64,000 nt of DNA, taken from assembly GCF_002078505.1 (NCBI RefSeq), contig NZ_LUAV01000035.1, forward strand, positions 289,955-353,954, written 5' to 3'. Under the pieces are notes generated by a model. That model had not been told where the DNA came from. It did no database searches and saw nothing but the letters and a program-made list of their open reading frames with translations. Made by a program: the position numbers and the translations under genes. The stretch is from Ensifer aridi (GTDB taxonomy: Bacteria; Pseudomonadota; Alphaproteobacteria; Rhizobiales; Rhizobiaceae). Each line of letters starts with the position of its first letter. Within the stretch, counting starts at the first letter, position 1. Of this stretch, positions 16,347 through 25,298 are shown piece after piece.

Positions 16347-17615
16347 TCAACCGCGCGCTTCGAGGATCGATGCCTCGAGAACATCGAGCGCCTCGGCGAA
16401 AACCTCGTCCTCGATCGTGATCGGCGCCAGGAAGCGGATGACGTTGCCGTGAACGCCGCAGGTGAGCAGGATCAGGCCCTTTTCCAAGGCTATGAGACGG
16501 ACCTTGTTGGCGAAGTCGGCACTCGGCAAGTTCGTCTTCACGTCGTTGAATTCGACCGCGTTCATGAAACCCGGCCCGCGGATGTCGGCGATCTCCGGCG
16601 CCTTCTCGCGGATTGCCGCGAGGCGCTGCTTCAGCCGGTTGCCGAGCTGGTTCGCCCGCTCGCACAGCTTTTCCTCCTCGATGACGTCGAGGACCGCATG
16701 AGCCGCGGCGATGCCGATCGGGTTGCCGCCATAGGTGCCGCCGAGGCCGCCCGGCCCCGGTGCGTCCATGACCTCGGCGCGGCCGGTCACGGCGGCAAGC
16801 GGGAAGCCACCGGCGAGGCTCTTTGCCATCGTCAGCAGATCCGGAGCGACATCATGGTGCTCCATCGCGAAGAGCTTGCCGGTGCGGGCAAAGCCGGTCT
16901 GCACCTCGTCGGCGATCAGCAGGATACCATGCTGGTCGCAGATTTCGCGGAGCGCCTTCATGAAGCTCGTCGGAGCCGGATAGAAGCCGCCTTCGCCCTG
17001 GACCGGCTCGATGATGATCGCGGCGACGCGGGCAGGATCGACGTCGGCGGCAAAGAGCTTCTTAAGTGCCGCCATCGACTGTTCGACGCTGACGCCGTGA
17101 AGCTCGATCGGGAAGGGGGCATGGAAAACGTCGGCCGGCATGGCGCCGAAGCCGACCTTGTAGGGCACGACCTTGCCGGTCAGCGCCATGCCCATGAAGG
17201 TGCGGCCGTGAAAGCCGCCGCCAAACGCGATGATTGCCTGACGGCCCGTCGCGGCACGGGCGATCTTGACGGCGTTTTCAACAGCTTCGGCGCCGGTCGT
17301 GACGAAGATCGTCTTCTTCGCGAAGTTGCCGGGCGCAAGCGCGTTCAGGCGCTCGGCCAGATGCACATAGTTCTCGTAGGGGACGACCTGATGACAGGTG
17401 TGGGTGAAGCGGTCGAGCTGCGCCTTGACGGCTTCGATCACCTTCGGGTGGCGGTGACCGGTATTGACGACGGCGATGCCGGAGGCGAAGTCGATGTAGC
17501 GATTGCCTTCCTTGTCCCAGATCTCGGCATTTTCCGCGCGGTCGGCGTAAATCTGCGTGGTCATTCCCACGCCGCGGGATATGGCTGCGTTCTTGCGGTC
17601 GGTCAGGCTGGTCAT
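16347..17615 (-). CDS. gabT: 4-aminobutyrate aminotransferase
   Basis: A 422-residue PLP-dependent class III aminotransferase converting GABA and 2-oxoglutarate to succinate semialdehyde and glutamate. Motifs: DFASGIAVVNTGHRHPKVIEAV, TTGAEAVENAVKIARAATGR, IAFGGGFHGRT, LLIADEVQTGFARTGK, and MAKSLAGGFPL with the PLP-binding Lys. The start is set at ATG 17615 (MTSLTDRKNAAISRGVG), with AGGA about nine bases before. The 79-codon upstream extension of the frame runs through the promoter region and is not coding. It is divergent from the regulator at 17836 and is followed by gabD. Confidence 0.94.
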   Translation of the reverse strand: MTSLTDRKNAAISRGVGMTTQIYADRAENAEIWDKEGNRYIDFASGIAVVNTGHRHPKVIEAVKAQLDRFTHTCHQVVPYENYVHLAERLNALAPGNFAKKTIFVTTGAEAVENAVKIARAATGRQAIIAFGGGFHGRTFMGMALTGKVVPYKVGFGAMPADVFHAPFPIELHGVSVEQSMAALKKLFAADVDPARVAAIIIEPVQGEGGFYPAPTSFMKALREICDQHGILLIADEVQTGFARTGKLFAMEHHDVAPDLLTMAKSLAGGFPLAAVTGRAEVMDAPGPGGLGGTYGGNPIGIAAAHAVLDVIEEEKLCERANQLGNRLKQRLAAIREKAPEIADIRGPGFMNAVEFNDVKTNLPSADFANKVRLIALEKGLILLTCGVHGNVIRFLAPITIEDEVFAEALDVLEASILEARG

Positions 17616-17667
17616 CGTCGTCGTCCTGGTTGTGAGGGAATATATTGCATTTTTTCTGCAACTTTTC

Positions 17668-17713
17668 TCCGGAAGTGGTACATCTTCCGGAATGGAATGC
17701 AAATCAAATTTGC
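17668..17713. promoter_or_regulatory. Two palindromes in the gabT/regulator interval
   Basis: TCCGGAAG-N8-CTTCCGGA (17668-17691) and GCAAAT-N3-ATTTGC (17699-17713) lie between gabT and its divergent regulator. A weaker TTGCA-N7-TGCAA is at 17645-17661. They are candidate operators for the MerR-XRE-cupin protein. Confidence 0.5.
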
Positions 17714-17835
17714 TGATCGAGACACCACCGAGGCTGATGGCCACCTTCTTGTAAATCGACGAGGCGCGGGTAGATTGCCGGCAGCATTCGAGGGCACGCT
17801 GTCGCGTCGCAGTGGCGGAACGAGGACATGAACGG

Positions 17836-18663
17836 ATGAGCGGTGCTGGCAACGTACGCTACAAGGTTGCCGAGGCGGCGAGGCTCGCCGGCGTCTCGGC
17901 GTCGACGCTGCGGCTGTGGGAATCGCAAGGGCTCGTCGTCCCGGAGCGTTCTGCGACCGGCCATCGACAATACAGCGAGGCCGATCTTGCACGGTTGAAG
18001 CGCATCTCCTGGTTTCGCACCGAACGCGGCCTCAATCCAGCCGCAATACGGCAGGCGCTCGACGCGGAGAGCACGGCGAATGACGATAACGGCTCGGCCA
18101 CGTCGATGGAGAATAATGCCGACCTGCAGGTCGGCCGGAAGCTGCGAAACCTCAGACACGCCGCGGGCAAGACGCTTGAGCAGGTGGCTGGCGAGATCGG
18201 CATCGCCGCATCGGTTCTCTCCACGTTGGAGCGGACGTCACAAGGCGTCTCCGTCGCAGTTCTGCATAACATCGCCGAGTATTTCGGAACGACGGTCTCA
18301 AGCCTCTCCGGCGAAGAGGAGGCTCGTGCGAGGGCACTTGTCAGGGCCGGCGAGTGGCGCAACTGGCCGCGCACGACGCCGGGTGTGACGGTTCAGCTTC
18401 TCGCGGAAGGGAGGAACCAGATGGACTGCCATCGCTTCGTGCTGGCGCCCGGCGCATCGAGCGAGGGGGCCTACCGGCATGAAGGTGAGGAATTCGTCTA
18501 CGTGCTCTCCGGCCGTGTCGAGTTCGTTCTCGACGGCGATCAGTTCTACGACCTCCATCCGGGCGATTCGCTCTACTTCGAGAGCCGTCGCCGCCACGCC
18601 TGGTCGAACAGGCATGACGGCGAGACCGTTCTGCTCTGGATCAACACGCCGCCGACCTTTTAG
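17836..18663 (+). CDS. Transcriptional regulator with MerR HTH, XRE HTH and cupin domains
   Basis: A 275-residue cytosolic regulator with three modules. A MerR-type winged helix covers about 4-75 (YKVAEAARLAGVSASTLRLWESQGLV). A Cro/C1-type HTH covers about 100-160 (VGRKLRNLRHAAGKTLEQVAGEIGI). A C-terminal cupin covers about 195-272 (HEGEEFVYVLSGRVEFVLDGDQFYDLHPGDSLYFES), which probably senses a small ligand. XRE-cupin regulators are common; a third, MerR-type DNA-binding module in front is less usual. It is divergent from gabT, so it is the likely local regulator of GABA catabolism. A start at GTG 17812 is possible, but ATG 17836 with GAGGA is preferred. Confidence 0.85.
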   Translation: MSGAGNVRYKVAEAARLAGVSASTLRLWESQGLVVPERSATGHRQYSEADLARLKRISWFRTERGLNPAAIRQALDAESTANDDNGSATSMENNADLQVGRKLRNLRHAAGKTLEQVAGEIGIAASVLSTLERTSQGVSVAVLHNIAEYFGTTVSSLSGEEEARARALVRAGEWRNWPRTTPGVTVQLLAEGRNQMDCHRFVLAPGASSEGAYRHEGEEFVYVLSGRVEFVLDGDQFYDLHPGDSLYFESRRRHAWSNRHDGETVLLWINTPPTF

Positions 18664-19050
18664 CAAACCGAACAGAGGCATTCGGCAAAGAATTAGATTA
18701 GAATATTCGCATCAGATCTCGCGTTCGGTGATGTATTGCCAATATTCATGCAACCGAAGGGGCGATTCGGACCATTAATCCAAATCGGCTTTGATCTCAG
18801 CATGGTATTGCACGGTCGACACACCGCCATTTCAACAGCGGCCCACGGGGTAATCTTGCGACAGCCGCGCCAAAGTTTGGCCCGATTCGGCCATACAGTC
18901 GCCTGGCCGCCCTTAACTATTCTTTCACTTACATAAATCCTGGCTCTAACCAAGGAGCGCTCAGCGGGGCCTGCGGCAAGGATCATACCTGTCGGGGGAC
19001 TGATCTATCAGGACGGTATCCCGCGAAGGTTGAACTTGAGAGGGATGTTC
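18664..19050. other. Intergenic region before polysaccharide genes
   Basis: These 387 bases are noticeably more AT-rich than the coding DNA around them. They contain a GAATATTC palindrome near 18700. No convincing ORF or terminator was seen. They probably hold the promoter of the acyltransferase-glycosyltransferase gene. Confidence 0.5.
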
Positions 19051-21330
19051 ATGGGGGTTGCGCGGGACCGGCAGTTGGACGGGCTCAGAGCCGTCGCTGT
19101 CAGCTTGGTGCTCTATGCGCATTTCTTTGCAGCCGATGGTTCGCACTTGGGCCATATCGGCGTGCGGCTGTTCTTCGTGTTGAGCGGGTTCCTGATAACG
19201 CGGCTGCTTCTCGATGCGCGCGACGCCGCCGGCTTCGAACCGGCAACTGCACTCAAATCCTTCTATGCGCGCCGGGCGTTGCGTATCTTTCCACCGTATT
19301 TTGGCATCCTGGGCCTCGTGTGGCTGGCCGGATTGGAGAGCTCCAAAGAGGTGCTGGCGTGGCATGCGCTTTACCTCTCCAACTTCTGGTACGCGCTGCA
19401 GAACGAGTGGAGCCCGTGGGTTCTCTGTCATACCTGGAGCCTAAGCATCGAGGAGCAGTTTTACATCGTCTGGCCGTTGATCATTCTCGTCGCCCCGCGG
19501 CGCTCGATTGCTCGAATTTGCCTAGGCGTCATCCTATGCTCGATTGCCTATCGATTTTACTGGCCCCTGACCGGTACACCTTCCCTCGCGCGCGACCTGC
19601 TGCCGCCGGCTTCGATGGATGCGCTCGCAGCCGGCGGCCTTCTGGCCGCCCACCGCTGCAAGGGCGAGGCATGGCCGCAATGGGCGCAGCGAAGCGCGAC
19701 CCCGCTTTTAGCGGTCTCGTTGGTCCTGCTGTGGCTGCGGCCGATGGCGAAGGCGCCGGTTGTGGACTGGCTCGCCTGGATTGCGCTCGAAGTCTTCCCC
19801 CTCGTGCCCTTGACGATGCTGGTGGGCAACTGCTCGCGCGGGATCGGCGGTTATCTCGGTCGCCTGGTCGAATCCGGTCCGCTCACAGCGCTTGGCCGCG
19901 TCAGCTATGGCGTCTATCTTTATCATGCCACCGTCCTTGCTTTCGTCGTCGAGGCGCAGGGCTGGATCCCCGTCAATGTCTCCGAGCAGGGACTCGGGCG
20001 GCTTTTCGTTGCAAGCGCCGGCACCTTGATCGTGGCGTCGATTTCCTGGCTTGCCTTCGAAAAGCCGCTCAACGCGCTGAAGCGGCACTTTCCTTACATT
20101 CGCCCAGGAGGCGACGAGGCCGCCACAGGACGGCGAGACGAGGAGCTTACGCCTTACCTCAGACCGTTGGTCGATCGCAGCAAAGCCCTTCAGAAATCGG
20201 ATGTTTCAATGAGCGTAAGCCGAGCCACGCCGAAGCCATTGGTGTCCGTCCTGCTGCCCGTCTACAACGGCGAGCCCTATCTCGGCGCTGCGCTTGAAAG
20301 CATTCTGCGCCAGGACTATCGGCACCTCGAAATCGTCGCAATCGACGACGGTTCTACCGATCGCTCGCTCGAGATTCTCGAGCGCTATCGGAAGGCCGAT
20401 AGCCGTATCTCCGTTCGTTCTCGGGAAAATCGCGGCCTCATCACGACCCTGAACGAGGGACTGGCGCTTGCGAGCGGCGACCTGGTGGCACGAATGGATG
20501 CCGATGACATCTCGTATGCAACGCGTTTTTCGCGGCAGGTGGCGCTTTTCCGGGAGCAGCCTCGTCTCGCCATGTGCGGCACCGGCGTCGATACTCTGAT
20601 CGGCGATCGCATCGTCCGAGGCAAGCCCAGTCCGATCTACCGGCCGGGCAGCATGCGGGTCCTTTCGATGTTTTTCACGATCTTCATTCACTCCACCGTG
20701 GTCTTCAACCGAAGACTAATCCCGGAGGAGATGCTCATATACGATGGCGCTTATCCGCACGCGGAAGATTTCGATCTGTTCCGACGGGTTGCCGATCGGT
20801 TCCCCGCGATGATGATCGATGAAGCCCTGGTTGCCTATCGAATCCATGGCGACAGCGTCACGAGCAGACACCAGCGGCAGATGCGTCAGACGCATCTGAA
20901 GATCGTCGCCGAAAATCTTGAACGAGAAGGCCTTTTCGATGACGCAAGCTCGCTTCGCGAGATAGGCGTCGTGGCATCAAAGGAAACGATCCGTGTCGCT
21001 GCCGAATTCATTGTCTCGCTGGAGAGAAAGATCGCCTCTTGTCCACCTGAGACACGCCAGGCTTACGAGGATGGTATGCTTTGCTTCTTCTACTTCCTCT
21101 ACCAACTCATCGCTGACGAGAAGCGGCCAGAGCTGACGCACGATTTTCTGACGCGAACGGGGAAATGGAATCTCATTCGGCGCCGCGAGCGATATGGCCT
21201 CTTCGTCGGCGCTCGCGCGCCCTGGTGCAGTCGCCTTTCGCTTGCTGCGACAAAAAGGGTCGATGCGCTGGCGCGCCATCTGCAATCCGTGCCGGCCGCA
21301 AGCGTGCTTCCCCAGAATGGTGTGGTGTGA
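19051..21330 (+). CDS. Fused acyltransferase-3 (OafA type) and GT2 glycosyltransferase
   Basis: A 759-residue continuous frame. Residues 1-350 are an integral-membrane acyltransferase-3 domain (RQLDGLRAVAVSLVLYAHFF, RLFFVLSGFLITRLL, WSLSIEEQFYIVWPL, SYGVYLYHATVL), the type that O-acetylates exported sugars. After a charged linker, residues about 395-620 form a GT2 domain (VSVLLPVYNGEPYLGAALESIL, IDDGSTDRS, ARMDADDIS, with a catalytic-region EDFD). An ATG at 20209 (residue 387) could start the second half alone but has no clear ribosome site. Start 19051 follows AGAGGG by six bases. My recollection is that S. meliloti encodes the two functions separately upstream of msbA2. Confidence 0.85.
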   Translation: MGVARDRQLDGLRAVAVSLVLYAHFFAADGSHLGHIGVRLFFVLSGFLITRLLLDARDAAGFEPATALKSFYARRALRIFPPYFGILGLVWLAGLESSKEVLAWHALYLSNFWYALQNEWSPWVLCHTWSLSIEEQFYIVWPLIILVAPRRSIARICLGVILCSIAYRFYWPLTGTPSLARDLLPPASMDALAAGGLLAAHRCKGEAWPQWAQRSATPLLAVSLVLLWLRPMAKAPVVDWLAWIALEVFPLVPLTMLVGNCSRGIGGYLGRLVESGPLTALGRVSYGVYLYHATVLAFVVEAQGWIPVNVSEQGLGRLFVASAGTLIVASISWLAFEKPLNALKRHFPYIRPGGDEAATGRRDEELTPYLRPLVDRSKALQKSDVSMSVSRATPKPLVSVLLPVYNGEPYLGAALESILRQDYRHLEIVAIDDGSTDRSLEILERYRKADSRISVRSRENRGLITTLNEGLALASGDLVARMDADDISYATRFSRQVALFREQPRLAMCGTGVDTLIGDRIVRGKPSPIYRPGSMRVLSMFFTIFIHSTVVFNRRLIPEEMLIYDGAYPHAEDFDLFRRVADRFPAMMIDEALVAYRIHGDSVTSRHQRQMRQTHLKIVAENLEREGLFDDASSLREIGVVASKETIRVAAEFIVSLERKIASCPPETRQAYEDGMLCFFYFLYQLIADEKRPELTHDFLTRTGKWNLIRRRERYGLFVGARAPWCSRLSLAATKRVDALARHLQSVPAASVLPQNGVV

Positions 21331-21331
21331 G

Positions 21332-24178
21332 ATGACGGGCGAAAGTCTAGAGAGGGAAAGGGCGCACCCTGATTCGGCGGCGGGATCCATGGCCATCCCG
21401 TCGAGCTCTGGCGGCCCCCGGCCTTTCGTGACCTTCATCGTCTGCACGCACAATCGCGTCCGGGCGCTTCAGGCCTGCATCCGATCGATAGAGCGCGCCT
21501 GTCGTGCCCACGCGTCCATTACAAGCGAGCTCGTGGTCGTAGACAACGGCTCTACCGATGGCACGCCGGACGAGCTCATCCGTATCGCCGCCGCGTCGCT
21601 CATCGCGATCACACGCGTCACCGAGCGGCGCCCGGGGCTGGCTGCGGCACGCAACGCCGGCCTGGCGCAGGCCCGGGGCCGAATCCTTGTCTTCATCGAC
21701 GACGATTGCGAGGTCGACAGCAGCTATCTCGCTGACCTGAAGCGGCACTACGCCAATGGCGAAATGCGCGTCATCCGCGGGGGCCGCGTCGAACTTGGCA
21801 ATCCATCCGATTTGCCCTTCACGATCAAACGGTCGAGGGTCGCGGCGCAGCTGACCCGCGACGTTCACCCCGGCGGTTTCGTGCTTGGCTGCAACATGAC
21901 CATGCATCGCGACGTCGCGGCTCTCGTCGGTCCCTTCGACGAGCGCTTCGGAGCCGGCGCGCCGCTGCAATCGGCTGAGGACACGGACTATCTCCTGCGC
22001 GCTTTCGAGCTGGGCATTGCGGTCGAATATGTTCCGGACATGGTCGTCCACCATCACCATGGACGGCGCACCCGTGCGGCCATCGAAAAGCTTCACCGCA
22101 GCTATAGCCTTGGCAATGGCGGGCTTTGCTTAAAGCATCTCTTCAGAGCGCCATGGCTTATCAGGCACTTCTGCTGGACCGTCAGATCCGCCTGCACACA
22201 GGCTTTCGGCGGCGCGAGGTTCGATCCGGAACTCCGACTGTCGCACTGGCCGATCGTTTCGATGAATCTGCTCGGTGCCGCAAAGTTCATGTACCTTGCT
22301 GCAACCAGTCGGTTGCCCACGGGTCGGCCGACGCCGGTTCAAGCTGACAGCACAAGAGCTGAAAAAGAAAATGAGAGGGCCGCCATGTTGCGATTCCTGT
22401 TGCCCGGCTTGCATGTCTTGCGTGACGCGCTGGGACCGCAAATGCGCCTTCTTCCGGCGGTCGTCGTTCTGGGCCTCGCCAGCGCCGCACTCGAAGGCGC
22501 AGGAATCGGGCTCATAATCCCGATGCTCAGCATCATCGCTGGGGACGGACAGGCCGGAGGCTTGAGCGGAATTTCCGCATTCTTCCAGCAAATGGGGCAG
22601 GGGCTGAACGACGGCACGCGATTGCTTGCGATCGCCGCAGCTGTCCTTTCCCTGATCACACTCAAGAATGTTCTGGCCTTTGCGAATACGCTGCTCACCA
22701 ACTTCATCTACGGCAAGGCGAGCCACGCCATCCGCAGCGCGCTCTCGGATCAGCTCTTGAGGATCGGCTATCCTTTCTTCATGCAGCAAAATCCAGGCCG
22801 CCTGCTGAACATCATCTCCAACGAATCATGGCGCGCCTCCGACGCCATACAGACGGTGCTCGCTGCGATCGTGCACGGCTCCGCAACCGTGATTTTGATG
22901 GCCTTCCTGTTGCTCCTCTCCTGGCAGATGACGCTTTTCGTCGCGCTCGGCCTCGTTCTCGTTCAGCTTTCGCATGCGGCCCTTTCGTCCACTCTCAAAC
23001 GCCCGAGCCGCGACGTGACCTCCTTCAACAGCGAGCTGGCCGGGAGGATGCTGCACTTGGTGCATGCGGGGCGGCTCATCCGTGTGTTCGGTCAGGAGCA
23101 GCGCGAGAAGAACGCCTTCGACGCCGCATCGGAAGCCGTGCGCCGCGCCGGATTTGTGCTGCAGACACGCCAGGGCGTCCTGCCACCGCTGACAGAAGTG
23201 CTCCATTCCGCCCTGTTCCTCGCGGCGGTGGTGGGTGCCTGGTTCGTCGGGGTGAGCTTTCCCGTGATCGTCGCTTTCGTCGTCCTGCTCTACCGCCTGC
23301 AGCCGCACGTGCGTGCGCTGCAGATGTCCTGGAGCCAGATCCAGGGTTGGAGCGGCTCGCTCGAGGAGGTGCGATGGCTTCTGGATTCTTCCGACAAACC
23401 GAAGCCTCCGACGGGCAGCGAGCCGTTTAGGGGTTTGCGCCGGGCCATCCAGTTCGACCGGGTGACATTCCGATATCCAGGCTCTGAGGAACGCCCCATC
23501 GTGTTGCGTTCCGCGGGCTTCCAGATCCATCATGGCCGGTCGACGGCGATCATCGGCCGCTCGGGCGCCGGCAAGACCACCATCGTCAATCTGCTTTGCC
23601 GTTTCGTGGAGCCGGATGAGGGACGCATTCTCATCGATGGCGTGCCGCTCAATGAAATCGATCCCGTCCAGTGGCGGCGGCAGATCGCCGTCGCCAGCCA
23701 GGATCTGGAACTGGTTGACGGAAGCATTCTGGAAAACATCACCTACGGTCAGAGCGCTACGCTTGCGGAAGTGGAGCGAGCGGCGAAGCTGGCCGAGGCG
23801 CACAGCTTCATCGAAAAACTGCCGCAGGGCTACGACACGGTGGTGGGCTATAGGGGAGCGAGCCTCTCGGCGGGACAACGGCAGCGGGTCGCGCTCGCGC
23901 GGGCGCTGGTGCGCGACCCGGCGATCCTGATCCTGGACGAGGCGACGAATGCCGTCGACGGTCTGTCGGAAGCGGCAATCGTCGAGACGTTGAAATCGAG
24001 AGCGGGCCGCCGCACAACGGTCGTGATCAGCCATCACCGCAGCACGATTTCGTTCTGCGACGATGTCGTGGTTCTCGGCTCAGGCCGCGTGAAAAGTCAG
24101 ACGCGCCTGGCGGAAGTGGCCTCGCTCAGCATGGATCAGCTCTACGAGCACGAGATACACATGGAGAGGCAAGGCTAG
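21332..24178 (+). CDS. Fused GT2 glycosyltransferase and MsbA-type ABC exporter
   Basis: A 948-residue frame starting one base after the previous stop (TGAGATG), so probably translationally coupled. Residues about 30-330 are a GT2 glycosyltransferase (TFIVCTHNRVRALQACI, DNGSTDGTP, RPGLAAARNAGL, FIDDDCEVD, SAEDTDYLLR). From about 352 an ABC exporter follows: a six-helix transmembrane domain, then an ATPase with Walker A GRSGAGKTT, signature LSAGQRQR and Walker B ILILDEATNAVD. An internal ATG at 22385, preceded by GAGAGGG, could also yield the exporter alone (597 residues). MsbA2 of S. meliloti, needed for symbiosis, is the remembered closest system. The role is probably assembly and export of a surface saccharide. 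Confidence 0.87.
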   Translation: MTGESLERERAHPDSAAGSMAIPSSSGGPRPFVTFIVCTHNRVRALQACIRSIERACRAHASITSELVVVDNGSTDGTPDELIRIAAASLIAITRVTERRPGLAAARNAGLAQARGRILVFIDDDCEVDSSYLADLKRHYANGEMRVIRGGRVELGNPSDLPFTIKRSRVAAQLTRDVHPGGFVLGCNMTMHRDVAALVGPFDERFGAGAPLQSAEDTDYLLRAFELGIAVEYVPDMVVHHHHGRRTRAAIEKLHRSYSLGNGGLCLKHLFRAPWLIRHFCWTVRSACTQAFGGARFDPELRLSHWPIVSMNLLGAAKFMYLAATSRLPTGRPTPVQADSTRAEKENERAAMLRFLLPGLHVLRDALGPQMRLLPAVVVLGLASAALEGAGIGLIIPMLSIIAGDGQAGGLSGISAFFQQMGQGLNDGTRLLAIAAAVLSLITLKNVLAFANTLLTNFIYGKASHAIRSALSDQLLRIGYPFFMQQNPGRLLNIISNESWRASDAIQTVLAAIVHGSATVILMAFLLLLSWQMTLFVALGLVLVQLSHAALSSTLKRPSRDVTSFNSELAGRMLHLVHAGRLIRVFGQEQREKNAFDAASEAVRRAGFVLQTRQGVLPPLTEVLHSALFLAAVVGAWFVGVSFPVIVAFVVLLYRLQPHVRALQMSWSQIQGWSGSLEEVRWLLDSSDKPKPPTGSEPFRGLRRAIQFDRVTFRYPGSEERPIVLRSAGFQIHHGRSTAIIGRSGAGKTTIVNLLCRFVEPDEGRILIDGVPLNEIDPVQWRRQIAVASQDLELVDGSILENITYGQSATLAEVERAAKLAEAHSFIEKLPQGYDTVVGYRGASLSAGQRQRVALARALVRDPAILILDEATNAVDGLSEAAIVETLKSRAGRRTTVVISHHRSTISFCDDVVVLGSGRVKSQTRLAEVASLSMDQLYEHEIHMERQG

Positions 24179-24254
24179 CGCCGGCGAAACGCTAACGCGA
24201 CGCGACTGCCCGGTGCGCCGCGTTGCGGCAATAACGTGCCTGTGACCCGACGAA

Positions 24255-25298
24255 CTACGCGGCTGCGTAGCGCTTCGCCATTTCCGGCAGCCTCAGTACC
24301 CGGATCTTCGATGCCTGGCCGGCGGAGCGGAAGGCCTGGAAGCGTTCCTTGCAGATCTCGGTCATGCGGGCGATTGCCGGCTTCAGATAGTTGCGGGGGT
24401 CGAAATTGTCCGGATGCTCGAGATGGTGCTTACGGATCTCGCCGGTGAAGGCGAGGCGAAGATCGGTGTCGATATTGACCTTGCGGACACCGAGCGGAAT
24501 GGCCTTCTGGATTTCCGAGACCGGCACGCCCCAGGTCTTTTTCATCTTGCCGCCATAGGCGTTGAAAAGTTCCTGGAGATCGGCCGGCACGGTCGACGAC
24601 CCGTGCATAACGAGATGCGTGTTCGGCAGCCGCTTGTTGATCTTGGCGATCGTCTCGATCGAGAGGATCTCGCCGTCCGGCTCACGCGTGAACTTGTAGG
24701 CGCCGTGGCTCGTGCCGATCGCGACCGCGAGAGCATCGACGCCCGTCTTGGTGACGAAGTCGAGGGCCTGGTCGGGGTCCGTCAACAGCTCCTCGCGCGT
24801 GAGCTTGCCTTCGAAACCGTGCCCGTCTTCCTTGTCGCCGGCGCCGGTTTCGAGATTGCCGAGGCAGCCGAGCTCGCCCTCGACGGAGACGCCCGCCGCA
24901 TGAGCGATCTTCACGACCTCCGCGGTGACCGCGACGTTGTATTCATAGCTCGCGACGGTTTTGCCGTCCCTCTCCAGCGAGCCGTCCATCATTACGGAGG
25001 TGAAGCCGTTGGTGATGGCCGAGATGCAGGTCGACGGCTGGTCGCCATGGTCGAGATGGAGACAGACCGGGATGTGCGGATATTCTTCCGCCGCACCGAG
25101 GATCAGGTGACGCAGGAAGGCGTCGCCCGCATAGGCGCGCGCGCCGCGGCTCGCCTGCAGGATAACGGGAGAATCGGTCGCATCCGCGGCCTTCATGACG
25201 GCCTGGATGTATTCGAGATTGTTCACATTGAAGGCTGGCAGCGCGTAATTGTTTTGCGCTGCATGGTCGAGCAGTTGCCGCAATGTGATCAATGCCAT
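24255..25298 (-). CDS. fba: Fructose-bisphosphate aldolase, class II
   Basis: A 347-residue metal-dependent aldolase cleaving fructose 1,6-bisphosphate to dihydroxyacetone phosphate and glyceraldehyde 3-phosphate. Motifs: PAFNVNNLEYIQAV, HLDHGDQP with the catalytic Asp and a zinc His (about 83-84), SVMMDGS, VEGELGCLGN, GTSHGAYKF, and VMHGSST with another zinc ligand. Also visible is GVRKVNIDTDLRLAF, the DHAP-phosphate-binding block. ATG 25298 has GGGAGA six bases upstream. It is monocistronic and ends convergently with the polysaccharide genes. It is closest in type to the Calvin-cycle/gluconeogenic CbbA form of alphaproteobacteria. Confidence 0.93.
   Translation of the reverse strand: MALITLRQLLDHAAQNNYALPAFNVNNLEYIQAVMKAADATDSPVILQASRGARAYAGDAFLRHLILGAAEEYPHIPVCLHLDHGDQPSTCISAITNGFTSVMMDGSLERDGKTVASYEYNVAVTAEVVKIAHAAGVSVEGELGCLGNLETGAGDKEDGHGFEGKLTREELLTDPDQALDFVTKTGVDALAVAIGTSHGAYKFTREPDGEILSIETIAKINKRLPNTHLVMHGSSTVPADLQELFNAYGGKMKKTWGVPVSEIQKAIPLGVRKVNIDTDLRLAFTGEIRKHHLEHPDNFDPRNYLKPAIARMTEICKERFQAFRSAGQASKIRVLRLPEMAKRYAAA

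Noticed and set aside
17616..17852. 79-codon extension of gabT
   Set aside because: It covers the divergent promoter with its palindromes and has no homology-like features.
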